From Takakia lepidozioides (lineage: Eukaryota > Streptophyta > Takakiopsida > Takakiales > Takakiaceae), in the NCBI GenBank assembly GCA_030704615.1, contig CM060732.1, positions 40,035,053 to 40,095,052 of the forward strand: a DNA stretch of 60,000 nucleotides, read 5' to 3'. A model generated the notes under the pieces. That model made no database searches and was not told the DNA's origin. It saw only the letters and a program-made list of their open reading frames with translations. A program made the translations under genes and the position numbers. Positions 22,426 through 35,854 of the stretch are shown here, in pieces; positions within the stretch are counted from its first letter, which is position 1, and every line of letters begins with the position of its first letter.

Positions 22426-23362
22426 CAGTCTTGTGCGGGTTCTGCCTTTTTAAGGAACCGGCCGGGTCCGGGTGCGGGTTTGTTTTCGGAGGCCTGTCCG
22501 GATCTGGGTTTTTGAAATTTGGAAAATCGGGTCCGAGTTCGGATCCGGGTTTGTCAACACCGACTCGGGTTAGGGTCTGGGTAGTTGTTGGGAAATATTA
22601 CCGGGTTCACGGGTTCGGATCCGGGTCCTAATTTATTGATTAAATAAATTAGAAAAATAAGATTAATTAGGGATAAAATTATTTTTGGCTGGAAAAAATT
22701 TAAATCTTAATAATGAATTTTATTTTAAGAGACATTCCTTCAAAATATACCATGAATAAAAACTAAAACAGAAGTTTGAGTTCCATTTTCTATTTTTCAA
22801 TATCAAAAAATTTATTAAAAAAAGGGGATAGAGGCCCTTTTAATCAAATCAAAAAATAATAATAAATCTTTAAACATGTTAAGAATAGTAATATGCCTCA
22901 AGGGTAGATCACTAGGGCATGGATGTGTGGAATCTGGCATAATAATAATATATGACGTCTCTTTTGGGAGGTGTAAATTATGGTCCCAAAGGGCACAACT
23001 TTGTGACACCACTCTGTGGATTGAGCCCACAACCGCTTTTGAGGTGGTATGTGGGCATTACCACTGGGCTACCACGTGGTGGGGCTGGCTGCTGTAGTGG
23101 GCCTATTGCTTGCTGGTCCCCTCCACAAAACCTACCATATCCAAGGTGGACCCCGCATGCCCCCATCTAAAATTAAGACCTTGACCTGCCACATTGGCCC
23201 GCGGGTAGCGGGTTTAAGGGATTCTGGACCCAGCAGACCGGGACGGGTCCGAAAATGAACCCGGGTTAGGTTCCGGGTTTTTGGTTACTCGGGTGCGGGT
23301 AACCCGTATCCTAACCCACCCACGGGGTACCCGCCTTCAAAACCCAGACCCGCACAACACTA
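22426..23362. mobile_element. Non-autonomous hAT-like transposon 1, 937 bp, with 8-bp target duplication
   Basis: The left end CAGTCTTGTGCGGGTTCTG and the reversed right end TAGTGTTGTGCGGGTCTGG are inverted repeats. The flanks carry an exact 8-bp duplication, GAAACAAC (22418-22425 and 23363-23370), the hAT target-site length. Subterminal regions are dense in CGGGT/ACCCG words on both sides, as in hAT elements whose transposase binds clustered motifs. There is no transposase. A SINE lies inside it. Confidence 0.85.
22800..23090 (-). repeat. tRNA-derived SINE nested in hAT element 1
   Basis: On the minus strand the A box GGTAGCCCAGTGGTAATGC (about 23055-23073) is followed by the B box GGGCTCAATCC (23018-23028), the spacing of a tRNA-like RNA polymerase III promoter. 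The 3' end carries TTGATTAAAAGGGCCTCTAT and an A-rich tail. The same tail occurs alone at 31930-32010. Confidence 0.75.
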
Positions 23363-23579
23363 GAAACAACCTTCCATTGCTCTGTTGACTTGAAATCACA
23401 AGTAGGTTGGCCATGTGCTGTACTGCATGCGAGTGATTTGCTTGCTGCTGCTCAATCAATGTTGTCTAATGGGTGCAAAAACAGGACAGGTCCATTCTCT
23501 GCCCCCAGCGTTGGTCCACCATCACTATGCAACAACACCGGCGTCAGCCTGTCAAGATGACATGTATCAACTGTATTAA

Positions 23580-25572
<1,993 letters not shown>

Positions 25573-25815
25573 GATACCAGCACTGACCCATCGCACCCTT
25601 GGACAAATCAGTCATGGAAGAACAGCCGTAGCAGCGGCCCTGGCGTGGTGGGATCTATCTTCATTTTTCTAGAGTCTTGAGCACGATCGTTTCCACCTCG
25701 GGGCATGTTTCCTTGTAAAATTCGAATGCCATCTTTGCCGACTTGTGGACAGTTCGACCATCATCATGAGCGCTAGTTACATGCAGCAACAATGGGGCGA
25801 CAAATAGAAGAAGCG
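25573..25815 (-). pseudogene. Class III peroxidase first-exon pseudogene, inverted relative to the intact gene
   Basis: On the minus strand a signal-peptide-like LLLFVAPLLLHVTSA is followed by FEFYKETCPEVETIV, then PGPLLRLFFHD and VQGCDGSVLVS, the first exon of a class III peroxidase. The intact gene lies at 29374 on the other strand. A frameshift/stop after LKTLEK and a TGA in place of the cysteine codon of HDCF destroy it. No later exons were seen. Its signal peptide differs from that of the intact gene, so it derives from a related rather than identical peroxidase. Confidence 0.85.
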
Positions 25816-26559
25816 CTCTACCACAACTCTCTCTCTCTCTCTCTCCTTCCTGATCTCTACTCGCGCAGTTCTGCTGTCCGATTTCGAAGTAGACATTCCA
25901 ACTCAGTCTTCCACGACCTGCATTCTTCTTTCACGCACTTAACGCTCAACACTTAAGACCTGCCACACCTCCACCCTTCTTTTTACTTTTTTCATCGACA
26001 TGTAATTACGTAATTATAACGCTAAGAATTTCTTATAGATTGAAAACTTAACTGAGTTGGAAAAACTGCCACCATCCAGCAAGACAACAGTGAAGGCTGG
26101 TGATATTGGCCTACTACAACCAAAGTCTGGCCGCTTTGGCATGTTCTACATAGTATACTATAAACATGCAAAATCCTCCGATGAGAATCTAGTATCATCC
26201 GGGCTACTAGCTAGCTAGCACAATGGTGCGTCATGCCCACTCAACGGAGGTTGAGCGGTAATGAGATCATGTTGCCCACTTTCTCACCGAGCCGCAATCC
26301 CACCCTTGATTCTCATGACATGGCGCACCTTCTCACAGTCCCCGACCAACCAACATGCTGCGGAAGCTTTTTGCCGAACATTAAGGGAAAAGAAAAGCGA
26401 GAAAGAGGATCCCCCAAAGCACCATAGAAAAATCTAGCACTTACGGCGGAGGGGTTGAAAGTTGAGGTGGGCCTTGACTTTTGAATCCCTGTTCTTCTGG
26501 TGCTTCCAATTCTCGGCTGGACAGTGCTAAGGACTTGGTGAGTCACCAGTCTGGAGGTG
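25816..26559. other. Spacer with CT microsatellite, no gene seen
   Basis: A (CT)n run lies at about 25831-25846. The rest has no recognised coding or repeat content. Confidence 0.35.
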
Positions 26560-26567
26560 GAATATAC

Positions 26568-27348
26568 CAATGTTGGATCGGTATATGGGGGTGAGGCGGG
26601 GTATCAGCACGGGTAAGGGTATCACGGCAGGGTACCAGACCAGGCGGGTATAAGCAACTGGCAATACCTAGGGCAGAACATATTTGGGGCAATATAGTGA
26701 AACGCTAATACCTGGGCTCCTACCACAGCCTGGTATCGCAAGGAACGCAGCTTTGTCGATACCAGTACTATGTCTACCGCCGTCGCTTGCACCCTAGATA
26801 TCAATATGTGGAGCGTTAGGGATTTAGGGATTTAGGGTGCACCATGGAGAGTTGCGGCTCTTTGATTGAGACGATCTGAATGGCGATTTTGGCGAAAATC
26901 TGCTTAGGCTTGGAGCATTGTCTCATTTATCAGCCTGTAATATGGCTCTTGTAAGGTGACCTCAAATTACGTGAGGTGAGATCCCGCTCCTTGTTATTAT
27001 GAATTGCGGCACTCAGCCACTCAGGTGAGCGCTTCAGCCCATGAGGTGATCACTTCAGCGGCTGAAGTGCTCACCTCAGCGGTATGATTTGGACAGATTT
27101 TTATTTTTCAGTTTAAAAATAAATAAATAATTGTATTGATACCAGTATTGATATACCCCCAGTATAAGATTTGAAATTTGAAATACTGATACCATACCAT
27201 ACCAGGCCAAACAAAAACATATACATACCAGACTGGTACATCAAAAGCTTACCTACTTACCTGCCAGGTATGAAGGAGGCCTCTTCACCGACAACACCAT
27301 ACCCTACCCTGGCTGGTATGAAATGTTGATGATACCGGTCCAACACTG
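26568..27348. mobile_element. Non-autonomous hAT-like transposon 2, 781 bp, with 8-bp target duplication
   Basis: The left end CAATGTTGGATCGGTAT and the reversed right end CAGTGTTGGACCGGTAT are inverted repeats. The flanks share GAATATAC (26560-26567 and 27349-27356), an exact 8-bp duplication. Subterminal sequence is rich in GGTAT/ATACC words. The middle has a perfect hairpin, CACTTCAGC-G-GCTGAAGTG (about 27049-27067). A related end occurs at 52898. Confidence 0.8.
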
Positions 27349-27361
27349 GAATATACCACAC

Positions 27362-27440
27362 CTGACAAGGTAGCAGGATTTGAACCCGGAATCACCTGGG
27401 TGGCACTCATTGCTCTATCCAACTGAGCTACCGGCTGGTG
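27362..27440 (-). repeat. tRNA-like sequence (SINE head or tRNA remnant)
   Basis: On the minus strand the A box TAGCTCAGTTGG (27419-27430) and B box GGGTTCAAATCC (27376-27387) are both excellent, and the D arm GCTC...GAGC pairs. The anticodon and T stems and the acceptor stem do not pair properly, so this is not a functional tRNA gene. It begins five bases from the end of hAT element 2's target duplication. Confidence 0.6.
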
Positions 27441-27442
27441 GT

Positions 27443-29373
27443 AGCTTATTAATTGCCGAAATTGAAAAACAATCCCGAAAACATATTTTTAGAAAAAATT
27501 TCTGCCAGGTGAGACTTTGGATGGATGTATGAGAAAGTTACGGGGTACTGTTTAGACAACTTCCGTGAATTAGGGCGTACATGGCTCCACGAAGGAAACT
27601 ACCCTGACACACCGCATAATTCGCCACGTGCACGGTTGGCGGCCAGCCGTGTGGACTCTCCGCGGTGTTGACCTGGGTGCTGACGGTGGCGGATGAAAAC
27701 CACCGGACGGGGACTTTTGCGCTGGATGACGCACATCCGCCGATGAATGAATGCCGCCACCTCGGAGTAGTATTTTCAATTTCTTTTTATTTTCTTGCTT
27801 TTAAACTGCTTTTAAACTACCATATATGTAGCAGCATTCTTTTTATATACTATACCCTGCCGAACGTGAGGCAGGTGCTACCGGGTCAGGTTCTATCAGG
27901 ACCGGAGTTTAGTGGGGCTGGAATGGCAGGGTTGTCCAGGTCAACAGGCCTGAATTTCCAAAATTATACCGACAACTGGCGCCACATTTTAACCCACGTG
28001 GGCGCCGAGGTTTACCTGCCAGAATAGGCGATCTCATCCATTTGACAGGATGTGAATTGCAGTCGACCACCAGGATTCATCCCCAGATGGATGAATAGAT
28101 ACATATAGCAGCTCCAAAGCCGCTTCTAGTATCTTACTCATGGGTTTATTTCAAGTCGGCGGCAGTTAATTCTATATATATTTAAGAAAATTATCGACGT
28201 AAAAATGGAGGAAGCAATAACTAACTGACCAGTGGTCAGTTGACAGTTATGACCGTTATACGGTATTATTCCTTTCTAGCTAACAGATACTATTTATTTA
28301 TCTTATTGTATCTGGGGCAGGTGTTGTCTGTTGGTACAGCTGGGTCCTTTTGGGCCACCTGGTGGATGAGGCGTGTGCCCAGCACCCGCCCCCTGCCACC
28401 TGGCGTGCTGTGGTGGCGCCGTCAGGTTACAAACCGCCGCCGGCACGTTCGGTGAAGCTCCGACGGAATGTCCGGTGCGGGTGCCTCTCTGTCTCTCTCT
28501 CTCTCTCACGCGCCGCGAAGGTCCCATCTCGCAGCCTCGGTTTCACTGACAAAGCGATGGTGACGGTGAGGGTGCATTGGAGATGCTGTTTTGAGTTGAC
28601 CAAGCTTTTCGAGGTTTTGTGCACGACACCATGAGAGGATGGGAGGATAAGAGGAAAGGGAATGAGGAAAGGTTGAATTACGTACGTGTCAGTCTTGTCC
28701 GTGCGTAATTAGAACCTGGTCATGGGCTGCTCTCATGGACCCATGACGTAGGCGGTCTCCGTCTAACTTGTCACAGAAGTGATTTTTTGCCGTGTAATGA
28801 AGTCCAACATTCGTACTTGATAGAGAAACGATGACAACAGTGGTGATTTCGGAAACTAACCTTCTCAGAAATTTCAGATGTAGATGGCTTTACAGTCACC
28901 CAGGAGTCAAGTTTATAGGTATATATGTAGGATCGTGTAGTTGCTACAGAATCGAACAAAGTCCACGCCGGCCGATTCTGCATAGTGATCTGGGGATCTC
29001 TCCTCTCAGTCTCTCCACTGCTATGCTAGAGGGTATATTGCATGTGCAAGATTACATTGTAGATTGAGAGTAGAGTCTGTGCAATTGGGCAGTGATCGTT
29101 GAGGTGCAGGGAGAGATGAGCTTGGATGAGAAGAGGTAATTTAGTAGTGAAGAGAGAGTGGCCGGCATACACTTGTGAGGAGGCTGTGGGAGGTCTCTAG
29201 ACTAGAGAGAGAGCTGGCACGTGACAAAGATTATTGCCGCTCTGAAGGTGAAAAGAGAATTTAACGTTCGCAGAGAAAAACAACAGAGGTACTGCGCCTA
29301 GTGCCCCCAGAGAGATCATCAGTTACTGTGTGCATTTAAGCCTGAGCGGAGCTTGAAATCCGAAGTAAAAATC
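27443..29373. other. Peroxidase 5' flank, no further gene seen
   Basis: This 1.9-kb stretch has a GC-rich part (27590-27770 and 28330-28560), a (CT)n microsatellite (about 28490-28506), and no recognisable coding similarity. The last few hundred bases are the probable promoter of the peroxidase; a TATA-like CATTTAAG lies near 29332. Confidence 0.4.
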
Positions 29374-31204
29374 ATGGGGGGATTTTCCAGGGTCCTGGTC
29401 CCCATTGCGCTTCTCCTCTCTCTAGCTCCATTACTGCTGCAGGCAGAAATCGATATCGATTGGCGTGACGACGTCCCTAGCCGCTACCTCGCACCTCCCT
29501 TGCAATTCGACTACTACAAAGAAACATGTCCCGATGCAGGACCTATTGTGCAAAAGATAATTGAAAAATGGTCGAAGATAGATCCCACGAATCCAGGGCC
29601 GCTGCTACGCCTATTCTTCCATGACTGCTTCGTCCAGGGATGTGATGGTTCGGTGCTAATCAACTCGACCACCGAAAACCAGGCCGAGAAGGACGCTAGT
29701 ATCAACTTTTCCCTTGGCGACTTTTACATTATTGATGAGATTAAGGAGGAGCTGGAGAATGAGTGCCCTGGGATAGTCTCATGTGCAGATGTCTTGGCTC
29801 TCGTCGCAGTGTACTCCATCAAACAGGTACAATTTTGTTGAAGTGGATTGAATTGAGAGTCAACGATTTTGTGTTTCAAAATCATTTGCCAAGAATGGCA
29901 AGTGATGCATGGGTGCTGCATATGCCAGAGAAGTATATCTCTATTAGGTACAGACCTTGCGGTATGAGCATTGGACTCCCGAGCTAGGAGATATCGGGAC
30001 TCTTACACGCACACAAAAGAGTTCTTCTCCGGACACGAGTCTCGGGAGATTACTGAGATCTCACGCCTTGCACAACAGCAACAATAGTACTCATGAGATA
30101 CGATTTAACCATTCATGAATGAATGAGGCGCAGCTGGATTTCAAGATCCTCGCCCTTCTTTCAATGTACACACTATAGTGTATAGTTAGCAGGACTCAGA
30201 CAGACGTGCTGAATTCCATAAGCAATGGACTGCTCGAGTAGGCTACTCGGACCACCCTAATGTCGTCGACGTGCACTTAGAATGACTGAACACTCAAGTG
30301 AACTGTTGTGCTTTTCAGGCGGGCGGGCCACTGTATCCCATCGAGCTGGGACGCAGGGATCAGTTGACCTCGTATGCACCGAGCTCACAAACGTTTTTGC
30401 CTGCCTTCAGCCTCAACGTGTCGGGTCTGTCAGAAGATGTTCGAACTGTGGGACTAGACATCACTGATCTCGTTGCTCTTTCAGGTTGGTCAACCATTCA
30501 CCATGGTATTCCTGTCATGTGCAGAGTCAGGTTCATGATCAATTGTCTCTCTAGAGATCTAGCTGTACATAGGTATTTTTGGCTCAGCTTGAGCAGATTC
30601 AATGAATTGAAGAGTCAGCCTGAGGTCAGAAGCCACGGCCCGCACTGAAGTAGAGGAGCCTGTCTGGACAGACTGAGAGGGAAGGAATGCTACACAAAGC
30701 TGGCACTAACTATGTGAATCTTTAAATTGACCTTCAGGCGCTCATACCATCGGCCAGGCACATTGTAGCAGCCTCAAGAACCGTCTATATCCTCACATCG
30801 ATCCTGTGTATCCGAAGTCTTATGGTGAAGAGCTGCTAGCAAACTGCACCGACAATGGGAGCCTCACGTCCCCCAACTTCGACTCCAACACCCAGTTCTT
30901 CCAAGACCCAGTAACCCCTCTCGTTTTCGACAACCAGTACTACAAAAATTTGAAAACAGGACTTGGCTTGTTTACATCAGACGTTAGTTTGTTCCAGGAT
31001 CCTCGCACAGTCAACCTGGTCGAATACTATGCGGAAAATCAGGCTGCATTCTTCGAGCAGTTCGGAATTTCCTTGCGGAAGATGGGCAAGATCGGTGTGC
31101 TGTCAGGCACTCAGGGCCAAATCCGCAAGCAGTGCTGGGTTCGCAATTCCCGCAATGCTGATCCTGCATTCGACCCTGTATCTCTTAACTTCACTGACCA
31201 TTAA
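29374..31204 (+). CDS. Secreted class III peroxidase, three exons
   Basis: This is a plant secretory haem peroxidase that uses hydrogen peroxide on phenolic substrates in the cell wall or vacuole. Exons 29374-29826, 30319-30484 and 30738-31204 join with GT-AG borders to 361 residues. There is an N-terminal signal peptide (VLVPIALLLSLAPLLLQA). Distal haem-pocket residues R79 and H83 lie in LLRLFFHDCFVQGCDGSVLI. The proximal haem ligand H209 lies in LSGAHTIGQAHC, and the conserved cysteines (C52, C85, C90, C131, C137 and later ones) are in place. I chose ATG 29374 because the only upstream in-frame option is a non-ATG codon. The gene lies between the two CDC48 fragments on the same strand. All expected residues are present, so it should be functional. 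Confidence 0.93.
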
Positions 31205-31413
31205 AACTCAAAACTTCAACTCAAAACTCAAAACTCAAAACTTCTACATGATGGCACCGATGATCCCCTCCTCATTCTTGTTTCCAATGGTTTGAAGGGG
31301 ACGGATGCCCTTTAAATGTCAACTGTACTCAGGCTTTGCCGGTTGTTGACCAAACTCTCTATAATTTATGCGCCCAAACTGAGGAATATTACCGATTGTG
31401 GTCTAATATGCAG

Positions 31414-31649
31414 GACATTGAGAAGGAGAAGAAACGGGCAGAGAATCCCGAGGCCGCAGTGTTAGTGATGCTGATATTCGCAAGCACCAAGCATTTGCCC
31501 AAACGTTACAGCAATCACGAGGGTTGGGTTCAGAATTTCGATTGCCAGATCGTCCAGCGGCAACTGGTATACAGGTGCTGGGTGCCGAAGCTGGTGCCTT
31601 TGCAGCTCCTGACAGTGATGACGTGTATAATTTATATGCAGAATGGTAG
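31414..31649 (+). pseudogene. CDC48: CDC48-type C-terminal exon fragment
   Basis: After an AG acceptor the frame reads DIEKEKKRAENPEA, the sequence that normally follows the IREDMEK end of the fragment at 24556. About 75 bases of the acidic linker are deleted with a frameshift. The next frame then reads VSDADIRKHQAFAQTLQQSR, GLGSEFRLPDRPAATG and ends in PDSDDVYNLYAEW and a TAG. It is the same strand and correct order relative to 23583-24556. Together these are one broken gene split by 6.9 kb. Confidence 0.85.
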
Positions 31650-32653
31650 ATGCAGTTTTTTCTTAAACTTAGTATGTATCTGCTTTAGTGGGCTCTGGCC
31701 TCTTACTACAACTTAAACTGGTTAATACCTACTTTAGTGGGCTTTGCACACGCAGGCAAAAGGCAAACATGAACCATAGAACAGCTGAGCTGAAATAAGC
31801 CCCCCTGTTCACAATTCCAGGGGTTTTGATAATTCGAAAAGGTCAATTGGCACCAAATGGTGTGGTTATACAGTAGATAGGACAAAAATCAGTCAAGGAT
31901 ATATTTAAGGATATAGAATTTTTTTTTTGTTTGTTTGTTTGTTTGTTTTTTTTTTGGAAAGGGGACAGAGGCCCTTTTAATCAAATTAATAGAAAAGTCA
32001 GAAGGTGGAAAAAATAACCACCACGAAGGCCATGAGGCTTACTGAGGTTTGTTATGCTCATCTCTATCTTTTTGTCTTAAGGTGTTCATTTTGAGTGTAA
32101 TAGTAGGGCTGATTATAGGAGGTATGTAGATTTAGGAACCTCCACATCACAGACTTTTCATTTATTTTGGCAAAAACAATGTGTAAAACAGCGGTTGAAC
32201 TTTTATAATACAATATAGTTGCAGAAGAAATTCTGCCAGACATCAACCTTATGAAAGACTAGATCTTCTCTCTCTAAAAGCTGTAAGTCGGGCTGCAAAT
32301 TTTATGCCCATCTTTGGGATCACTGCTGATTCAGTAGTGGTATATACGTATATTCACCTCGAATCCTTAATTATAAAATCGGTGTAGACTCATGCAACGT
32401 TGTTATGGAATATAACAAGCTCCGTTGTAAATGTAATTTTGGGCAGAAAATTCATAGTCACATATAGATCTTACATAAAAATACACGCTGACATATAACT
32501 CGCAGCTTCACGTAAAATCCCCTGTGTAACACAGTTTTAGACCCTCAACTCTCCTATTTGTGCCCAACCCTTGTCACCCAAGGACACAAAGAATGAATAG
32601 AATATTGAAATGTAAATATGTCACCAATGAAATGAACTAGAGAACTTAGTTTG
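31650..32653. other. Spacer with SINE 3' tail
   Basis: A T-rich run with GTTT repeats (31920-31957) followed by GGGGACAGAGGCCCTTTTAA (31963-31982) matches the 3' tail of the SINE at 22800-23090, minus-strand orientation. The rest is AT-rich with no gene recognised. Confidence 0.5.
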
Positions 32654-32658
32654 CATAC

Positions 32659-33050
32659 TGTGAATCGTAAGCATCTGCCGTATCTAATCTTTGCATAATG
32701 TACAAGACTTAAACTAGACAGCAGAACACGAGCTTGAGAAGAACAAGACTACATCGGCTGAACTCTCTCTCACACTGTGAAGAAAGCACTATGGAAGGAC
32801 AAGGACTGCAGGAACAGTTGAGCGCTGAATTGAACATGAAATAGGGAGAAACTGAATCATAGATATACCATGAGCAGTACCTAAGTCAGTGGAGAGAACT
32901 ACAGAGAAACTATAGCGATTAAACGGTGGAACTCCTAAAATTATCTATGCCTTCACCGAACATATCTAAGTCTGCTCTTATCTATGAGGTATCTACGTTG
33001 ACCGCAACTACCAGCCGAGCTCAACTCAAGTGCGGCTGTTGATGCCAACA
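32659..33050 (-). repeat. 3' LTR of Copia B
   Basis: This 392-bp repeat is nearly identical to 37018-37405 apart from a few substitutions and short indels. It is preceded (coding strand) by the polypurine tract GTGGGAG. Confidence 0.93.
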
Positions 33051-33061
33051 CTCCCACTCAG

Positions 33062-33817
33062 TCACACCTTGAATTGTCTCTTAAGACCTAGCATTTCCAT
33101 GCATTCCCAATGCTTGGGCCCAGGGACTGCTTTGGTAAGCACATCAGCACCCATAGTGGTGGTTGGGCAGAAGTTGAAATAGACTTCACCTGCTGACACC
33201 ATGTCTCTCACATAATGATATTGAATATCAATATGTTTTGTCCTGCTACGATGAACAGGGTTCTTGATGAGAGCAAGGCTACCTTGACTGTCGGTCTGAA
33301 TCACCATTGCCTCTTTTTGACAAAATCCTAGCTCACCAAGCAACCTCCTCAACCACATGGCTTCTTTGGTGGCTTGAGTAGCCGCCATGTATTCAGCTTC
33401 TGTGGTGGATAAGGCCACAGTAGGCTGTCTCTTACTGCTCGAGGTTATGGCTCCCTTGTTCAAAATGAACGCATACCCAGTGGTGGACTTCCTCGTGTCC
33501 AAATCTCCTCCCCAATCTGAGTCACAATAACCTGAGAGAGTAACGACTTCAATCCCTTCTCCTGAAAATTGCAGTGAGTAATCCTTAGTCCCTTGGAGAT
33601 ACTTCATGATCCTTTTGACACCCTTCCAATGAAATTCTCCCGGATTTTGTATGAATTGACTCACTGTTCCAACCGCTGTAGAGATATCTAGCCTTGTTGC
33701 ATACATGGCATACATGAGACTACCTACTGCCTCTCGATAAGGGACTCCTTCCATTCGAGCCATATCTTCCTCTGTACTAGGCTCTAGACTTTTGCAAAGC
33801 TTCCCATTAACATCCAT
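33062..33817 (-). pseudogene. Copia B RNase H and end of RT
   Basis: The 251-codon frame contains YREAVGSLMYAMYATRLDIS, GYCDSDWGGDLDTRKSTTGY, STTEAEYMAATQATKEA and QTDSQGSLALIKNPVHRSRT. It ends ...GADVLTKAVPGPKHWECMEM, the complete Copia RNase H. It is intact as a module but separated from RT by a frameshift. Confidence 0.92.
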
Positions 33818-33824
33818 TTTGTGA

Positions 33825-34480
33825 TGTATTGAGATTTACCAAGGCTGATGATCCGCTTCTCCCTGTTCCTGATTACCTGAATCCCCAAAAAATATCAAGC
33901 TCTCCTAGGTCTTTCATTTCGAACTCTGCAGAGAGAGGCTCCTTGACCTTGTTGATAGCCTTGACATTCTTGCTGAAGATGAGCAGATCATCTACATACA
34001 GTGCCAGAACAACGCCACTTTGATCTTCTTATTGCGATCGCACATAAATGCTTGAATCTGATTGACACCTTCTGAACCCATTTTTCCTGAGAAAAATGTC
34101 TATCTTCTCATTCCAAACCCTTGGTGCTTGCTTAAGCCCATAGATGGCTTTGCGAAGCTTGCAAATCAGCCCCTTGTGCTTAGGATCTTCATATCCTTCC
34201 GGCTGCAACATGTACACATCCTTCTTCAGCTCCCCATTAAGAAATGCACATATCACATCCATTTGGTGAATCTCCAAATCATGCAAAGTTGCGATACTCA
34301 ACATTGTTCGGATAGAAGAAAATTTTGCCACTGGAGCAAAAGTTTCTTCGTAATCTATCCCTCCCGTCTGAGAATAAACCCTTCACTACTAGCCTGGCTT
34401 TGTATCTCCCTGCAGCCGCGCCTCTCCATTGGTGTTCCTCTTGAGCTTAAACACCCACTTGTTATCAATGGCTTTTCTCC
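33825..34480 (-). pseudogene. Copia B reverse transcriptase, broken
   Basis: The frame 34029-34331 has IHQMDVICAFLNGELKKDVY (first catalytic Asp) and AIYGLKQAPRVWNEKID. The minus-strand YVDDLLIF motif lies near 33990 in a shifted frame. Frameshifts at about 34350 and 34025 prevent a continuous product. Confidence 0.88.
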
Positions 34481-34502
34481 CTTGAGGAAGCTCCACAAAC
34501 TC

Positions 34503-35771
34503 CTATGTCCCATTCTTCATGAGAGAAGAATACTCCTCATTCGTTGCTCGCTCCCACTGCACTGCATCATCCCTTTTAAGGGCTTCTGTTAGGGTTCGTG
34601 GCTCTTCCACAGTTGCAGTGCAAGCAAAATGAGTGAGCTTCAAAGGTGCACTTCGAAGTTTGGTTGATCTTCTCACCACAGGTTGTTGTTGCTCTTGGAT
34701 CTCAGTCACATCCTGCAACAAACTAGGTACTGCCGATGGAGCAAACTCGGTCTGTGGCACGATGGTGTCAGAAACCTGTGGGGCAGTGGAATCCGAAGGA
34801 ATATGAGAATCTGAATCTGACCTGAGTTGAAGATCATCCTGATCCTCGTCGTCATGCTCTCTCGTAACAACTCCTGGTTCCACGATCACTTATGTCTGAT
34901 CGTCAACTCCCACTGAAGTGACATAATTGCTAAAACCACATCTCGACTGATAATGAGTTTTCCAGTTGTCTCCTCAATCAACCTGTATCCCTTAGAATCC
35001 AAGCTATACCCCACAAATACACATTTAGTACTCTTAGGTTCAAGCTTGGTTCTTTTTGAGGTGGCATGTGTGCATAGGCCTCACAACCAAAAACTTTGAG
35101 ATGATTTACTGAGGATCTTTTTCCGCTCCACGCTTCCTCTAGCGTCATTCTCCCACTGACTTGTGAGGACTTCTTGCTTTGAGGTAGATTGTCGTGCTTA
35201 TAGCCTTTGCCCAATAGTTAGGGCTTAACTTCTGTTGACTGTGCAACATACATCTCGCCGACTCCACGATCGTTCGATTGACTCTTTCAACAACTTCATT
35301 CTGCTGAGGGGTGTAGGGAACAGAAGTTTGATGTTGGATACCATGATCTTTGTGAAAACTCTTGAACTCTTTGGAGGTGTATTCTCCACCGTTGTCGCTT
35401 ATCAGAATCTTCAACTTTTTCCCTGTTTGACTTTCAGCAAAGGCCTTGATTAACTCCTTGAATTTTGTGAAGCACTCTCTTTTGCTCTTCATGAAGAAGC
35501 AAAATATTCGAGAAAGATCCTCGGTGAATGTCACAAAATACCTACGACTGCCAAAAGACAACGACTTAACATCAGAGTGAACTATACCCAATAGTTCAGT
35601 CGCTCTTGATGCTCCCTCCTTTGGAAAAGGCTCTATGTGTTGCTTACCAAGCACACAACCTTGGCAAAATTCCAGCTTTGTCTTACTGCTTACAGCTAGC
35701 CCATCTACAAGCTTCTGCTGCGATAAGAGTTTGACATTCTCAACACCTAGGTGGCCAATCGTTGATGCCAC
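34503..35771 (-). pseudogene. Copia B integrase and linker to RT, broken
   Basis: The frame 35145-35771 contains the gag-pre-integrase zinc region (GHLGVENVKLLSQQKL, FCQGCVLGKQH). It also carries the integrase catalytic residues: D in HSDV, D in ISDNGGEYTS and E in TPQQNEVVERVNRT. A shifted frame 34978-35214 carries SLNLRVLNVYLWGIAW-type C-terminal sequence, and 34503-34889 carries the acidic linker before RT. Confidence 0.9.
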
Positions 35772-35854
35772 AAGTCGATACTTTGATTGGTGTCCAATCC
35801 TCTCGTACTTGCAAGTTGCGCATTTTCCACCGTCATACTTGTGCTACACTGTAG

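Noticed and set aside
27362-27440. Possible functional tRNA gene on the minus strand
   Set aside because: The A and B boxes and D arm are good, but the acceptor, anticodon and T stems do not pair, so it was called a tRNA-like SINE head instead.
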